Notes: generated by a model from the sequence alone, not told the origin. Counted from the stretch's first letter, positions 1 through 12,357 are shown. The stretch: DNA of 64,000 bases from Isoetes taiwanensis (GCA_021234155.1 JAJEKV010000047.1:6041071-6105070), one strand, 5' to 3'. A program made the numbers and translations.

Positions 1-2380
1 CTACATCTCCAAAGGTCTTGGTGCATTAACTAGGTACATTGTATAAAAACTTCAGAACTTTTTCCAACACAAGAAAGCTTTGCATTTTCTTGGAATGCGC
101 AATGGCTTCATTATAGATGCATTGCTCCAATAAATAAGGTGGTTGAATCAAGAGATTGACATACTGATTAGCAGATAACCTCGTTACATAATGCTAATTT
201 ACATGCTCCTTCTTTGGATCATTTAGGCTCAAGAATTTTGAATCAACCTCGTTACATAATGCTAATTTACATGCCCTTTCTTTGGATCATTTAGGCTCAA
301 GAATTTTGAATCAACTTCATCTCACAAAAAAAACTGCTATGCAAATTGCCATTCAGCTAGTAATCACTATAATTCAGTACTCTGATTAACTAAAACTAAC
401 CTGAAGAACATTTGGTAGGTTCAATCTTTGAGCTAATTGCGTTGCAATGGTTGACTTTCCAACACATGCAGTACCACAAACCAATATAATAAGTGGAATC
501 CTTTGATGATGGAACCTGACAAGATGCCAATGTGAGTATTATGGGCGCTCACCATAGACAGCATCCGAACGTTTAACATTTTAGCCACATGCTTGAATTG
601 GTTGACTAAGCAAAAGTTGTACAAGACACCTTCAATACCATGCTTTTGAAAGAAACCAGTGCAATTGACGATTTTCAGATCTATTATATAGAAGAGGATG
701 AGAATTTACTACTAATTCAAGAAAAAACAATAGCTAACAGACAAAATTCCAGCAGTAAATGCCCAATGCAGCAAGCAGGACAGTAGTGATCCTTAGGGAT
801 AATGCAAGAAAAAAGGCAATAAAGAAAACAAGTTAAGGCATTTTACATTCTAGGAAATTTCTTTAAACAAGGCAGACTTTTCCTTACATTATAAAAGTTT
901 CATTTTTGCATTCTAATGGTAAAAATATTACCGGGTAATCATTTTATAGCGACTTATATATTCTTCTCCATAACCACGTCGCTCCATTAACTAAAAAATC
1001 CACAGCACTTTGCGTTGGTATTAAATAGCAAAACGCATGCAACCGAAGAGGGCAAAGCTTAGGGGATCCAAATTTGGAAAATGTAAATTGAATACCCTAC
1101 CATAAAAATACCATAAACGTCGATCTTGTTATCCTGGTTTTGAAATATCAATTGTGGCTTCACAAATCATGGCTTGGAAATAGTTTTGCTTCCAGGAACT
1201 GCAATCTACTTTTGAAAAACCTACTTTTGTCTGCAGATCAAATGGCCTAACATCTTGTATCTATATTTCATGATGAGCCCATGACAGACTACACCAATTC
1301 TCAAATGAAGCTAATCTGTCAGGTGCAATTCTTGAAATGGAAAAATCTAAAGCTAATTATTGTTAAACAGGAGAATGACGTTTGGAGAAAAGCCTATTCT
1401 TAATATTGGCAAAAACTTGGCATCTCACAATGTGTTCCTCTGAAGACAATGCATGTGGTGACCAGTAAAACTTACTTTTTAAAGGTGGAAAATGCATATT
1501 ACCTTAAAGAGGTTTGCTTCTAGATCTGATTGTGATCTGCAAAATCAATCTTTTTAGATGCCATAAGCTACTATAAGCTACTATTGTGATGTAAGAATCA
1601 TACACATCCAGAAGACTATTGTCCACAAGCAGCTTCTTTAATTCAAGTGAGATCTTGATCGCCACATGATTTGGTATCTGAAAACGTTTTGAGTAACAAA
1701 CGATGCAATTAATTTCATAACATGATATATGCATATTCTGAAAAAATGTAATAGCACGAAATGCAGCTGATTACCTTAGTCACAGTGAGCATACGACTTA
1801 GAAGAAATCTAGAGAGTACGTAGTAATGATCAGAGTTCTCCCCCAGCCATACCCGAACCTGTACAAATAAATTGACAATGAACATTTAAAATGCCAGTCA
1901 TGCATGTTCCATGTAATGACAACAGTGCTGTAATCTTCTTAATAGATACCCATAGCCATAGCCAGGCAGGAAGCAAGTATCACATGATTAGACAGAATAA
2001 ATAATGTGCATGTTACGCAAGATAACAAAATCAAAGTAGCAGATAGCAATCAAACGAGCACAGAAGCAATACAAAGCAACATGGGGCAGCTCAAAGGTCC
2101 GGTGCAACTTATTGCACTATAGATAATGAAATGAATTAAAAACAATGAATGAAAAATACTACCCTGCATTACCATAATTCAAACTCTCCCTACCTTCCCA
2201 AAATCATAGAAATTAAAAGTCTGCATGGTACTTGCAGAGATAAAATGGACTTGTTGTAATACAAACTTTTCCTACCTTAACAAAATCATATTTGGAAGAA
2301 GTATGGCGAGGACGGCGAGGGAGGGTTGAAGATGTCTGATCCGATCCTTGAGGGTCGCCCATTGACGAAATGGACAGCAT
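1..2380 (-). CDS. LPA1: LPA1-like P-loop kinase (2-phosphoglycerate kinase-related), 5' part, spliced
   Basis: I assembled six exons on the minus strand: 2276-2380, 1775-1858, 1604-1677, 1503-1536, 932-990 and 401-515. All have GT/AG borders and the phases join exactly. The start ATG at 2380 follows an in-frame stop; a second in-frame ATG lies at 2362. The product begins MLSISSMGDPQG, then reads through SSKYDFVKVRVWLG, IPNHVAIK and LMERRGYGEEY. It then has the Walker A loop GTACVGKST, followed by LAQRLNLPNVLQ. This order is that of the plant LPA1 (low phytic acid 1) family, P-loop proteins related to archaeal 2-phosphoglycerate kinase and linked to inositol phosphate/phytate metabolism (family knowledge). 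The remaining exons lie beyond position 1; I see none in 1-400. Introns are 66 to about 510 nt. Every visible exon is open, so the gene looks functional. Confidence 0.9.
179..314. repeat. Two-copy tandem repeat, 68-bp unit, in an LPA1-like intron
   Basis: The segment beginning CCTCGTTACATAATGC at 179 is repeated at 247 with only a couple of differences. It lies 3' of the last visible LPA1-like exon, so presumably in an intron. Confidence 0.85.
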
Positions 2381-2399
2381 CCTTCATGCACGAAGCTAC

Positions 2400-4060
2400 T
2401 TTAAAAACAAGGAATTGAGATTTTAGGCCCCTTACATACCATTGGTTACATTATCTTAAATTTAAGAATTTAAACCCTCAACAATTATACTAAGTTAATG
2501 CTAATATAATAGATGTTGCACACCTCATTTTAACCTAACGTAATATTTAAAGTATGCATTCACACATGAGCAGTTAAGTTTTAGTTAAATTAACATTTAA
2601 TATAACAGAATTTATTAACAATCCCGCACACAAAGCTGTTAAGGTATTTCAGAAATAGGAATTATGCCACCAGACTACTCCTCCATTACTACTCTCTGCC
2701 TCCGCACCCATTCTTAAATGCTATCCTCCAAATAAAGCGCTTCCAAATACTTCCAAATAGATCTTAACCATGAAAAATTTAAGCAGATCTTTCAGTTCTA
2801 AAAATTAGAAATAAATGAAGAGAATATGTATCATATGAAAATCTTTTGTGCTGCTAGTTTCCCATTGAAAATCCTTTCCCAAAGCTAAGATTCTGAACAA
2901 TCTAACTTATCAGATCTCGTCTACATTTTTCAGATTTGCTAACTTATCAGAATTGCTAACTTATCATACTAGGATATAATCTGCAGTAATCAATAAATTC
3001 TTGCTCATAATGCACTAATATTTTCTTGCTAGTCAACGACATTGTACTGATAATGCACTGACATTGCCCTGTCAAGCAATCCTAAATTGACAAAAAAAAC
3101 TAGAAGAATTACTAAGATAAACAAGCTGAAATTTAATTTTGCTACCTTCTCCAAAAATTACAATTCACCTTCGCTGCTGCAATTCACCTTCGGCACTCAC
3201 GGACAGCTACCTCATACCTATTAAAAACAACATCAAGGATGTGATTTAGGCATAGTTACCAAATACGACACGGCATGCCAAAAAAAAAAAACAAATATGG
3301 AATACAAAATACGGATACGAAAAATACGGCAAAATACTCAAAACGAACAGAAGTGTGCTTCTAAGAATGAACAACATATTTTGTACGTGAGATTCCAAAT
3401 ATATTATAGATTAGGCTTTAAAACATACAGTAATGTTCAAATAAAACACAAGTTTAAGTTATATGAAAATATCATAGAACATAGTTTATAGAACACTTGT
3501 CGTCATGACAAGAGTACCTAAGATACAATGAGCATAGCATTCCCAAATCCGTATTTTAATTATACAAATGCTTTCTAGTATGTTCAGTGCCGCAGAGCAG
3601 AACCCTTTCTAAATAAAATCAGAAGCGTTTCAAAAAAAACCTCAGAAACTATCATCCTTCCAACATTTAGCAGCTCATGAAGTATTATGACCACAAATGT
3701 GTTCAATCTAAAAAAGAAAGGAACATTCTTAAAGAAAAAGAAAGCCTCAGCCCAAAAGGTCCAATGGAGGCAGACATGACTTTATCTTCACAGTTAAGGA
3801 GGACCAGAGTAAATAAATAATGTGAAGAAAGATCTACAATAGAAATAAAGTGCCATGATCCAAGGGAATAATAGTTTCCAAAAGAAAAATTGCTGTGTGA
3901 CACAAACACATAAGCAGTCATTTCAAAGGTTAATATTCAAGTAGCTATCTCTTCGTCAGTTGAAATATTTAGACAAACATTCAAATACGGCCTTCTCTTT
4001 GTGGGAGAGCTCAGGGTTTAGCATGTATTTAAGTTGATTTTGAGTTTGGAAAGCCATTGG
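2400..4060. other. AT-rich intergenic/promoter side of the LPA1-like gene
   Basis: This lies upstream of the LPA1-like start. Short ORFs are present (for example 3297-3491 + and 3703-3921 -) but have no recognisable motif and the composition of random AT-rich DNA. I see no gene. Confidence 0.5.
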
Positions 4061-4067
4061 GATGCAG

Positions 4068-4574
4068 CTATGGAATGGACGATTGGCAAGAGCTATATTT
4101 GAACTGATTATACAAGAAGTCTTTAATACCGCGATAATTTAGGTAGAAAAAAACAGAGGTCAAAAGCTCACCTTCAAGATGATTGAAAGATACATTCAAA
4201 TAATTTGCAAAAAGACCAGATGGCAGACGACCCGTGAGCTGGTGGATGATACATTGAATCCACTGGAATTCCTCCCTAACTGCCATGGAATATTGACATA
4301 TAACTGCTTGTTGTTCACTAGAAAAAAAGTGCTCCACATTTAAATCAGAGGGAATAGATCCACTGAGTAAGTTATGATCCAGCTTACGTAGTTGGAGTTG
4401 CATGAAAATAGAGGGTATTTTTTTGTGGAAGCTATTGCTACTCAAGTCAAGAGACGTTAAACTAGGTATTGCTGTGTGCAATGCTATCTGATAGCTTTTC
4501 TTCAAAATTGAGTTCCTTAAAACTGTTGCAGGATAGGGGAAGCTGCATAATGATCTATGTATATACAGATCCAA
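4068..4574 (-). pseudogene. Leucine-rich-repeat fragment (receptor-like kinase ectodomain relic)
   Basis: The 168-residue reading frame contains LRR signatures: IPSLTSLDLSSNSFHKKIP (consensus LxxLxLxxNxFxxxIP), then LRKLDHNLLSGSIPSDL, and later LNVSFNHLEGEL. These match the plant extracellular LRR type found in receptor-like kinases and receptor-like proteins. Repeat spacing is irregular and the frame has non-LRR stretches between units. No signal peptide, transmembrane segment or kinase domain follows. It is best read as a decayed fragment of an LRR-RLK/RLP gene, though a short isolated exon cannot be excluded. Confidence 0.5.
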
Positions 4575-4719
4575 AATGCATTTTGAACTTCGTAGAGCTC
4601 CAAATGAGGTGTCTAGAAATCTAAAAAGTAGTCAAAATGAATGCACCAACAGATGCAACTAAAATGCAATAACTTGTAATGTCTATCTGCTGAGCATTGT
4701 GTGTTTGTAGATTGAAGAC

Positions 4720-5109
4720 ATGGCTGGAAACGAGGAGGATCAGGAGGTCTTGGATGCTAGTATAGAGAGCAAACAAGAGGATTCCTCAGAAAATCATAAA
4801 GATGATCATGCAGCTAACAGATGGGAAAAACCACTAGGAGCATTTGGATTTATCTCGAGGTTTGCTGCTGGGCTACTACGATTCAAAAACCCTGTAGGTG
4901 GAGTAAGTGAAGAAATCATATTGCAGAGGATATGGCAGATCAAGAATCGATGGATGCAGTGCAGAAATGTAGGAAGGATGCAGGAAGGATTTTACACTCA
5001 AATTTTGGCATCTTCCTACAAAGGTGGATACAAGACTCAAATATACTCCAAGACTGTAAATACCCAGAAGAGATACAGCATTGGACGTAAAAAAAAAGAA
5101 AGCATATGA
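4720..5109 (+). CDS. Unidentified acidic N-terminal exon (hypothetical)
   Basis: The ATG at 4720 lies just after a plausible acceptor (tttgtag). It opens an acidic, polar start (MAGNEEDQEVLDASIE...) followed by WEKPLGAFGFISRFAAGLLRF. A GT donor candidate (cctgtag|gtggagtaag, about 4897) suggests the true exon ends there and that the rest of the frame, which becomes basic and low complexity, is intronic. I do not recognise the protein. It could be the first exon of a gene whose other exons I cannot find, or a captured fragment. Confidence 0.3.
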   Translation: MAGNEEDQEVLDASIESKQEDSSENHKDDHAANRWEKPLGAFGFISRFAAGLLRFKNPVGGVSEEIILQRIWQIKNRWMQCRNVGRMQEGFYTQILASSYKGGYKTQIYSKTVNTQKRYSIGRKKKESI

Positions 5110-7175
5110 GGCATTTTTCATAAGCAAGTTGCAAAACATGCCTGTGTTGTAGTCTGACTTTGTACCAGAAACTCTATCAACACCAAATTTCACGATCTAC
5201 ATCATCTTCTACAGAACAAAGCTCTGAAAAAATGACAGCAGTATATTAGCTCTCAAAAAATGCATTTACAAACAACATATTAACAGAAAATAACTTTCAT
5301 ATCATCTAGAATGAGCATATCATCAGAAAACAACATATTAACGTTATTAGAAATATGAGAATGAATATGAAATATTGTTTGAGTTAATTAAAAGAGCATA
5401 TTAGAAATATGAGAATGATTGAAATATCAGAAATATGCTCTGAAAGAAGCAACAAAGATACATAGAACAAAGATTACAGAGAAAAAAAATTCTAAACACT
5501 TGCTCAAAGTGAATGCAAAGAAACCAAAAAAAAATGCAAGACCATGAACCTGCAACCTGCGACCTGCGACGTGCAAGCTGGCTGATATGCTTGCACGTAC
5601 CAGTCTGCTGCGTTTTTTAAATCAATGCTCTTGCGCTTTCAGGGAGTATACGGAATCGAATGTACGTACATAGGTTTTTCAAGAATCTATTAAGATTCTC
5701 CAGGATACTACGAGTATTCCTTAAGATAATACAAAGATTCATTCCAAAGCACACCGAATGTGAATGATATACCTCCTTGAGATTCTCTAGGATTATCTTC
5801 ATATTATGAAAGAGTGTGTCAAGTCGTTCCTACATAACACACTCTTAAATTCTATATTCCCCTTAGATTCCCCTAGATCCTCTAGGGTTTCATTTAGATT
5901 CCTAATTGAATGAGCTCACTTTTAATGTACTTGATTTAGGTTTGAACTAGAGATGGTCAACTATGTGGGCTAAAGTGATAATGCCATCTAGCTCTTGAAT
6001 CAATAGGAGAAAGCTTTTTGCAAGCTCTTGAAGTGACAATGCCTTATAGTTATTCTCGTTCGTCTCGTTTTGCATTGGTGTACTTTGATGGATTGTGCAA
6101 AGTTTAGATTCCCCATATCCCTTTTTCATTAGGAATAGAATAGAATATGATTCTCCCCTTTTTCATTAGGGGAGAATGCCTTCCAATATGCCAAACTATA
6201 AACTATAATCCAAGATTTTCCGCACAATATCCAGGCCTTTGCTCACAATTACAAATTTTGGAAAGTGCCTAATGTGTTGATAGAGCCTGCATTATCTAGA
6301 TGTATTGGACGTAAACAGACTCTTGATGTCGGGTTGTTTTAGAATAGCAGATTCTTGCATATTATTACTAGGGGTTTGAATTCCACAATAGAGGCAACCT
6401 GTTTGATTACAACATCATATCGTTACTAGACAGGGATTCTAGCATTCTTAAATGTGAAGAACTCGAATTTGGCTATATTAGTCAACTGCAAATTATTTGC
6501 TTCATTGGTTTCTGTTGTCCCTTCTAGGTGCCTGCAAACAGATGCAGAAGCTTAATGTGTTGGCTCCAAGGCTTCTGATTTGTCATAAAAAAAGATGATC
6601 CAAACAATCAGCATATTCAAAGAGCTCGAAAAACGGGACAACGTGGTGCTCAGAAGATGGTTCACTCCCATCTTGCAGATGTGAAAATCTGGTTATATAA
6701 TTTTGACTTCTCTGATTCTCGGCAAAACTACATGGAAAAACAATGTCAAAATGCAACATTCGAAATGCATAAATGCCATGGTAGCTTTCTTCTAGATTTT
6801 CAGGCACACCCTAAATGGCTTATCATTATGTAACTCATGATAATTGTTTTTGGTTTTTGGACGCTAATGTTAGCAATCTAAAATTGTTAAGATAACTTCA
6901 GGAGTCCATAAACATTTCTAAACGCACAGTATTGCATGAACTCAGAAACTCTAAAAATCATTGGCATTGCTTTGGTAAAGTCTTATCGTCTTATCTAATT
7001 ATTAACCAGTAATTCATCGTTTTATCTGATTAGTGAAAAAAATGAAAGTTAATGGCAAATACCTGATTACAATACAAAAAATTGTTATTGCAAGAGGTCA
7101 TGTATATAGCCGAGCTTTTAGCAGGAACCCGCAAAGACGACATTTATGACTCGTATTTGGGAAAGATTTTCCTTA
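5110..7175. other. Intergenic, no gene seen; short (GAATA)n relic
   Basis: AT-rich DNA without supported ORFs. Positions 5690-5900 contain many loose copies of an AGATTC(T/C) motif. At 6131-6150 there is a GAATAGAATAGAATATGATT block that also occurs at the minus-strand LINE end near 32.46 kb, so it may be a bare LINE tail relic. Confidence 0.4.
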
Positions 7176-7179
7176 GCTG

Positions 7180-7450
7180 AGATCGAATTCCAGCTGATTC
7201 ATTCCTATTCACTCCTCTGGTTAAGGGGTGTCATAGAAAGGACAGGTTCGGAATCCAATCAATTCCTTTCTCAAATCTGGCTGCAGCTGCACGAGCTTTT
7301 CCTGCATGCCATAAATGACCTACAAAGAAAAAGAACCCTAGAATAAAATGGGAGGTAGCTAACCAAACATAGTTCACTGCATCAATCTTAGTAGCTACTC
7401 CACCTACGGAATTCAACCTAAAGGGGCATGATTCATGTATTCCCTTGAAC
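7180..7450 (-). pseudogene. psbC: Nuclear plastid DNA (NUPT): 3' end of psbC (CP43)
   Basis: Read on the minus strand this gives [45 protein letters not shown] and [16 protein letters not shown]. In a shifted frame it continues as [11 protein letters not shown]. That is the C-terminus of the photosystem II chlorophyll-binding protein CP43, normally chloroplast-encoded. Frameshifts occur near 7420 (between APLG and LNSVGG) and near 7260 (after GID), several residues differ, and a short run after NYV is missing. No other plastid gene is adjacent. This is a small, old nuclear insertion of plastid DNA, not a working gene. Confidence 0.9.
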
Positions 7451-7453
7451 GTC

Positions 7454-7565
7454 ATTCATGCCAAGGTTGTATGTCTTTTTCCAACTTATTTAAATCTAAA
7501 ACATTATATGTCATTCGTGCCAAGGTTGTATGTCTTTTCAACTTATTTAAATCCAAAAGATTATA
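7454..7565. repeat. Two-copy tandem repeat, about 56-bp unit
   Basis: The segment TCATTCATGCCAAGGTTGTA...TTATATG is followed directly by a second copy (TCATTCGTGCCAAGG...) with a few changes. It abuts the NUPT boundary. Confidence 0.8.
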
Positions 7566-8095
7566 TACTCTTGTCATGCTTAAGTGTTGAATATCAATGA
7601 TCAGTTGGAGGCATGTTAAGAAAATTGACAATATTTATTGGGGCTCAAACATGCTTATGCATTTAGGGGGTCAGTACATTTCAAGTGAAATTCTAGATCA
7701 AGTGGAATTGTAGATCAAGTTCCCTTAAGATTCCTCGACGTTCATCTAGATTTCTCCAGTCAAGTGGTAGTTTGTGATCAAGATTTTGTATGAAAATTTT
7801 ACCAGAAAAAAAGATGGTTGATCTCTTACAACGTGTCATTTCCTCGGTGTAAAAGACAACCAGTGTTAGAGAGGCCATGAACAAGGGTCCTAATTCATAT
7901 GCAGTTTTTGGTATGCATGTGATCCTCCAGATCTTCTTTCATCTGCTTATGTCTAATGGTCTTGTCATCCCCACAAATGCATCTCTTATCATGTTTTAAC
8001 CTACAATGTTTGTCAAAAATACTTTGGAATTCAATGAGACATAAGGTTCATATTATTACATTTGCCAAGGTGCTCTTTGTCTAAGGTGCCCACTT

Positions 8096-9088
8096 GTTTC
8101 GGGCTTTGGTAGAGCCTGTTTTACTGTATGGCTCTGAAGTATGGGGGCCTGCCATTAGTGCTAGTGCTTAGGAGAGCTTGGAGCGGGTGCAAAAGTCCTT
8201 TCTCACTTACAGCCTCGGAGTTAAAACAACGGTGCCCTATGCTATTCTTTTACAAGAGACAGGTTTTTGGCCTCTTCAACATTCTGCCATGAAGCGCCAT
8301 CTCCACTATATCTGCAAGGTGCACCACATGGATGATGTTAGGTATCCTGTTCTTGCACTTGCCATGGCTGAATCTCCTCAGCGTTTGAAACGATGTTGGA
8401 AAGAGCATTGCACTACATGGTTTGCCCGTTGGGCTGTGCAACCAGAGCACTGCCTGATGCTTGCCAGTTCTGATCCCGAGCTTTTGCAACAATATCTCAA
8501 TGGTCGTTTTTCTCAAAAGATATGGGACGCAGTTACTTTGGCCCAAGTGAAAACTGGTCATTATCATGCACACATAAATCCCACCTTGGCACCAGGGCCC
8601 CAAGCTTATTTGCTTGCTTCATTGTCCAGGAACAAGCTTGTAGCTATTGCATCAATTCGCACGGGGTCCCACAGGTTACGGATTGAGACAGGTAGATGGG
8701 AGCGGCCGCAATTGCCGCGAGAAGCGAGACTATGTGCCTGTTGCCAGTTACAGGTTATTGAAGATGAAAGCCATACTCTTCTGAGTTGCCCTGCTTTTGA
8801 GATAGTCCGGAATCATTTTTTGACCTTAGCATTCCATTCCACGCTTCCACAACTTCTCAGAGCACCATCTGTGCATGACTTGGCATTATACATACTTGAG
8901 GTTCTAGATAAACGTCAGCAATTACTGAGCCCTCAGTAGTCATTCCTCATTACTGCAAAGGTTTTTCCCTTGAAAACCTTTCGGGCAGGGGTTTTTTAAT
9001 CCTAGTAGTAATGATTGTACTAGCCCATTGTATGGGTCCCATGACCTATTGGTCTCCGTGGACGTTAAAAATCTATTCTATTCTAATA
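8096..9088 (+). mobile_element. LINE 3' fragment: RT C-terminal region, zinc-knuckle tail, (ATTCT)n 3' end
   Basis: In one frame the DNA reads ALVEPVLLYGSEVWGPAIS, a TAG stop at 8169, then a 253-residue open stretch to 8939 (ESLERVQKSFLTYSLGVK...). It ends with a Cys/His cluster: CACCQLQVIEDESHTLLSC. 'Y(G)SE(V)WGP...LExVQxxF' followed by a CxxC...H...C tail is typical of the C-terminal part of LINE ORF2 proteins. The 3' UTR (8940-9070) ends in TCTATTCTATTCTAAT rather than poly(A). The copy is 5'-truncated. A closely similar, shorter copy is at 30,874-31,388. Confidence 0.8.
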
Positions 9089-9849
9089 ATTTTAAAAACT
9101 TATAGGGGAAATCTTGGTGCTTCTCCCTTTATATTTTCAACCCCCTCTTTGGGACGTAAGGGGGTGGTTGGCTTTCTTAACAGTTGGCAACTACTATCAT
9201 ACAACATTGCAAAAGCAGGCACTATACCATTACACACGTAGAGGATCTGGATTGTCAAAATACTTCTTGACTTAAAAAAAAAATACTTCTTGACTTAAAG
9301 TCGTATGATAATCATTGTCAAAATGCTTCTTATTTAAAGTCAAATGATTATCACAGGTAGTTATCCAAAGAACAACATTTTGATAGTTTTCCTTTATACT
9401 TTTATATCTTTAACCCTCTTAGGGGGATGTTTTTTTTAACCTTAGCATATACGATCATTTCCAACATTGTAAACAGGAGACTTGCACATTTGGGTGGTTG
9501 TCTGTGTCATATACTATATCATTACACACATAAAAGATCTGCATTGCTAAAATGCTTCTTAATTTAAAGCATATCCATGAAATAGCAATACACGATGACT
9601 AGAGAGTTAGATTATTGTTTTGTTTCCTAAGTTAATGATTAGACACAAAGACAAAATCGTTTCAATTATCTATCTCATCCCATCTCTCTCTTATCTATCA
9701 GTTGCACCCATGATTAACCTATGTTTATGTCTAGTGATCAAGATACCCACACCAAGCTGGCATTTTAACATTGCCAAAGATTCAAGATCTCCACAAGGAA
9801 TCATTTGAATGGATTTTACATAAGAAATAAGCATAGCTAATATGTTAGT
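9089..9849. other. Intergenic, no gene seen
   Basis: AT-rich DNA with short local duplications, such as the ATACTTCTTGACTTAAA motif repeated around 9261-9300 and loosely again near 9330 and 9550. No supported ORF. Confidence 0.4.
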
Positions 9850-10085
9850 TTATGGCAGCGCAACAAAACCCAGTGCCCACGGCATGTGACTATCTTGAAT
9901 TCGCCCATTGTCAGCCATTTTGGTGTTAGGATAGCATGGGCCTTCATCATATTCTGCACGTGTTACATGCAAGTTGAGACACAGACTCTTCAAATAGTTG
10001 TGTGCTTCCTCAAGGTCCCTGTTCTCCATACCACAACTCTAACATCATCATCTCATTGAAAGCATATACTTGCTACAATTCCAAA
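9850..10085 (-). pseudogene. Exon-like segment of unknown gene, copy 1 of a dispersed pair
   Basis: The minus strand has a 59-codon ORF (10029 to 9850) starting MENRDLEEAHNYLKSLCLNL and ending WALGFVALP. The first part (9972-10085) recurs at 23,328-23,440, where it reads MESRGFEEAHDYLKSLHLNF before diverging. The differences leave a similar peptide, hinting at a coding origin, but I cannot name the family. It may be an exon shuffled or duplicated with flanking intron, or simply part of a dispersed repeat. Confidence 0.35.
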
Positions 10086-10345
10086 GGTTGAAAATTGCAA
10101 TCCATATTTGCAAATGCCATAGAGTAATTAACAATTTGAAAAACAATTTACACAAACAATTTGAAAAACAATTTACACAAGAAGTGACATGGTGATTGAC
10201 CAGCATCTGCTAACTCTGATAGGTCTAAATTGCCTAACCTAGATGCCACTTCAACATTGGAAACATCTTTATTTGTTATAATGACTATCTAACAGCAACG
10301 AACAGATCTAATAATAACGGTTAAACCTTTGCCCCATTAGAAAAC

Positions 10346-10360
10346 GACCACACATATCTA
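10346..10360. repeat. Target-site duplication, left copy (15 bp)
   Basis: GACCACACATATCTA, repeated exactly at 22790-22804 directly after a poly(A) run. It brackets the retrocopy that contains the LTR element. Confidence 0.8.
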
Positions 10361-10690
10361 AACAAAGGGCATTTCACCTTGGTTCCGGTTGGCTCCTATG
10401 GTCGATATGGGAGCGTCGCAGACACCACATCTTTCAGGGCATTTATTCATCTGCACACGGTGCTATTACGGTGGCTTATAAAAAGATATTGACAGCCTAT
10501 GAGTGTTCCTCCCTTGAATCAGAACTGTTGGAACGCATCTGGATTTAGTATCTTCGAATTGATTCTTATTGTTAGTCCCCTATTCTGGAGTAAGTACATT
10601 GTGCGCCAGGCTCGTGCTCCTGTGGCATCTTTTTGTGCTTACACAGTTAGATGAGACATGCAAATTTTGTACTTTTTCTCTGAGTAATAA

Positions 10691-12357
10691 TGTGACGTTC
10701 CAGCACAGTATACGGTCCCAAGACGTATACTGTACTGCCTCGTCACGCGTACACGCCACCCCGACTGACGTGTACGCCGACGTGTAGCCAAGTGGGTAGC
10801 CCCTAGGGGGCAACTTGCTAAGAATGTGCATTAGTATTAATGTGCACATTTTCCAATGTACACATTAATGTGGGCACACATTTCCATGTGGCCACTTGAT
10901 GCCAAGTGGGCCATACCCAAGTGTGCAATTAATGTGCACATTTTCCAATGTACACATTAATTGGGTGCACACATTTCCATGTGGGCACATTTGGCCACCT
11001 AGCCATTAAAGGCAAGTGGGCCCATTCCCAATTATCCCACATGCCAAAAGGGGATAATTGGAAACCCTAGTCACCCCCTTGTCTATTTAAGTAGGAGAAC
11101 CCTAACTTGCCCATTTTCGTTTCTAGGGTTTTAGAGCTCTGTTTTGGCTGCCTCAAGAGCCAAAACCGCCTCCCAGACTCTGTCTGAGAGAACTGCATCA
11201 TTAGTTTCCCTTGATTCGAGCATTTCAGCAGGATGGTCGAGTTCAGGGCAGGAGAAGCAAGCCAAGGATTAGGTATTTAGTCAATTTAATAGCTTAAACC
11301 ATCTTCTAGTCATTGAATCAGTAGGTTTAGCCTATTAAATTGCCCATAGCAGCCCTCCAGATCTCTAGATAGCAGACTCTAACTAAAGAACCTAACTCTA
11401 TGATATAGATTAGATCTTGTTCTTTAGTTCTTCTGTGATGTATATGGATGATGTATCTCTATGAACTCCTTGTATTGGGAAGGGGGGTAGAGACCTAAAG
11501 CTTTGTAGTGATGCTCCTAGAGTAGCCTCTTTAGCACACTGTAGATTCGGCCTGTGCACAAGAGCCACACCGGGATGTGGGTGAAGGGGCCAGACTGGCT
11601 GAGAAGGAGGTTCATGTCCTGACTCTTGAACGATCCCTCTGGTGTGTAAAGCCTACCGGGGATCATTGTGACTAGGTCCAATGGCTTGCCACTGCGTGTG
11701 GGCAAGGCATGGGCTCGACACCCGCGGAAGTGGTGTTCACTTTCCGCTGGGTTCAACGAATACGGGCAAAGGCCCTCTAGTCACCTTGAGTCAAGATGTA
11801 GATCTCTCGAGGGAGTGATCCCTACCGCCCCATCGAATCGGGAGGATGAGCCCGTGAGTAGCCCTTTGGCTATGCATCCCGGCGGGCTACGGTCGGTCCC
11901 CGACACTTTTCGCACCACTCGCAAAGTGTGCAATGGGAGGGGCGGATGGAGTGGACAACCCTAAGCCATGTTCATATGCCAGCCAAATCCATTGCCATGA
12001 ATTCATGCCCGCAATGAACTCGAGACCCAAGCCGTCGGGTCATCCCTTTGAGTCTGAGCCTTGGGTAGGATTCCCTATGTGATGTGCTGATCTTTGTCTA
12101 TGCAGATATGTGGAGGACCATCCTTCGTGATGGTCATATGATGTTGATGTATGTGCTACTGACATGTATGTTTACGCTTCCGCAGCTAGGTAGGCCCTGA
12201 GGGAGACGGGGTGCAATGACCCTTCCACTCTTCCCACTGGAACCCGTCACGGTTGCAGTGTCATGTGGAGGGCCCTGTATTAGCATAGAGCTGGTATGGG
12301 GGATGAACTCCTGTTTGTATACGGTGAGTGCACCGTATATGAGTAGGGGACGTCACA
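10691..12357 (+). repeat. 5' LTR
   Basis: 1,667 bp. It contains two loose copies of a roughly 105-bp unit (AATGTGCACATTTTCCAATG..., about 10840-11010), and telo-box-like AAACCCTAG (11062) and AACCCTAAC. A TATA-like TATTTAA lies at 11084-11090 with transcribed-looking sequence after it. A hairpin ATACGGTG/CACCGTAT sits at 12319-12338 near the 3' end. Its first 80 bases differ greatly from the right LTR although the rest is highly similar. Confidence 0.92.
11084..11090 (+). promoter_or_regulatory. Putative LTR core promoter (TATTTAA)
   Basis: TATTTAA inside TGTCTATTTAAGTAGGAG. It is present in both LTRs at equivalent positions and preceded by a telo-box-like AAACCCTAG, a motif common in plant promoters. 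Confidence 0.5.

Noticed and set aside
11517-11964. ORFs inside the LTRs (also 21564-22223)
   Set aside because: Not conserved between the two LTRs in length or frame; LTR sequence, not genes.
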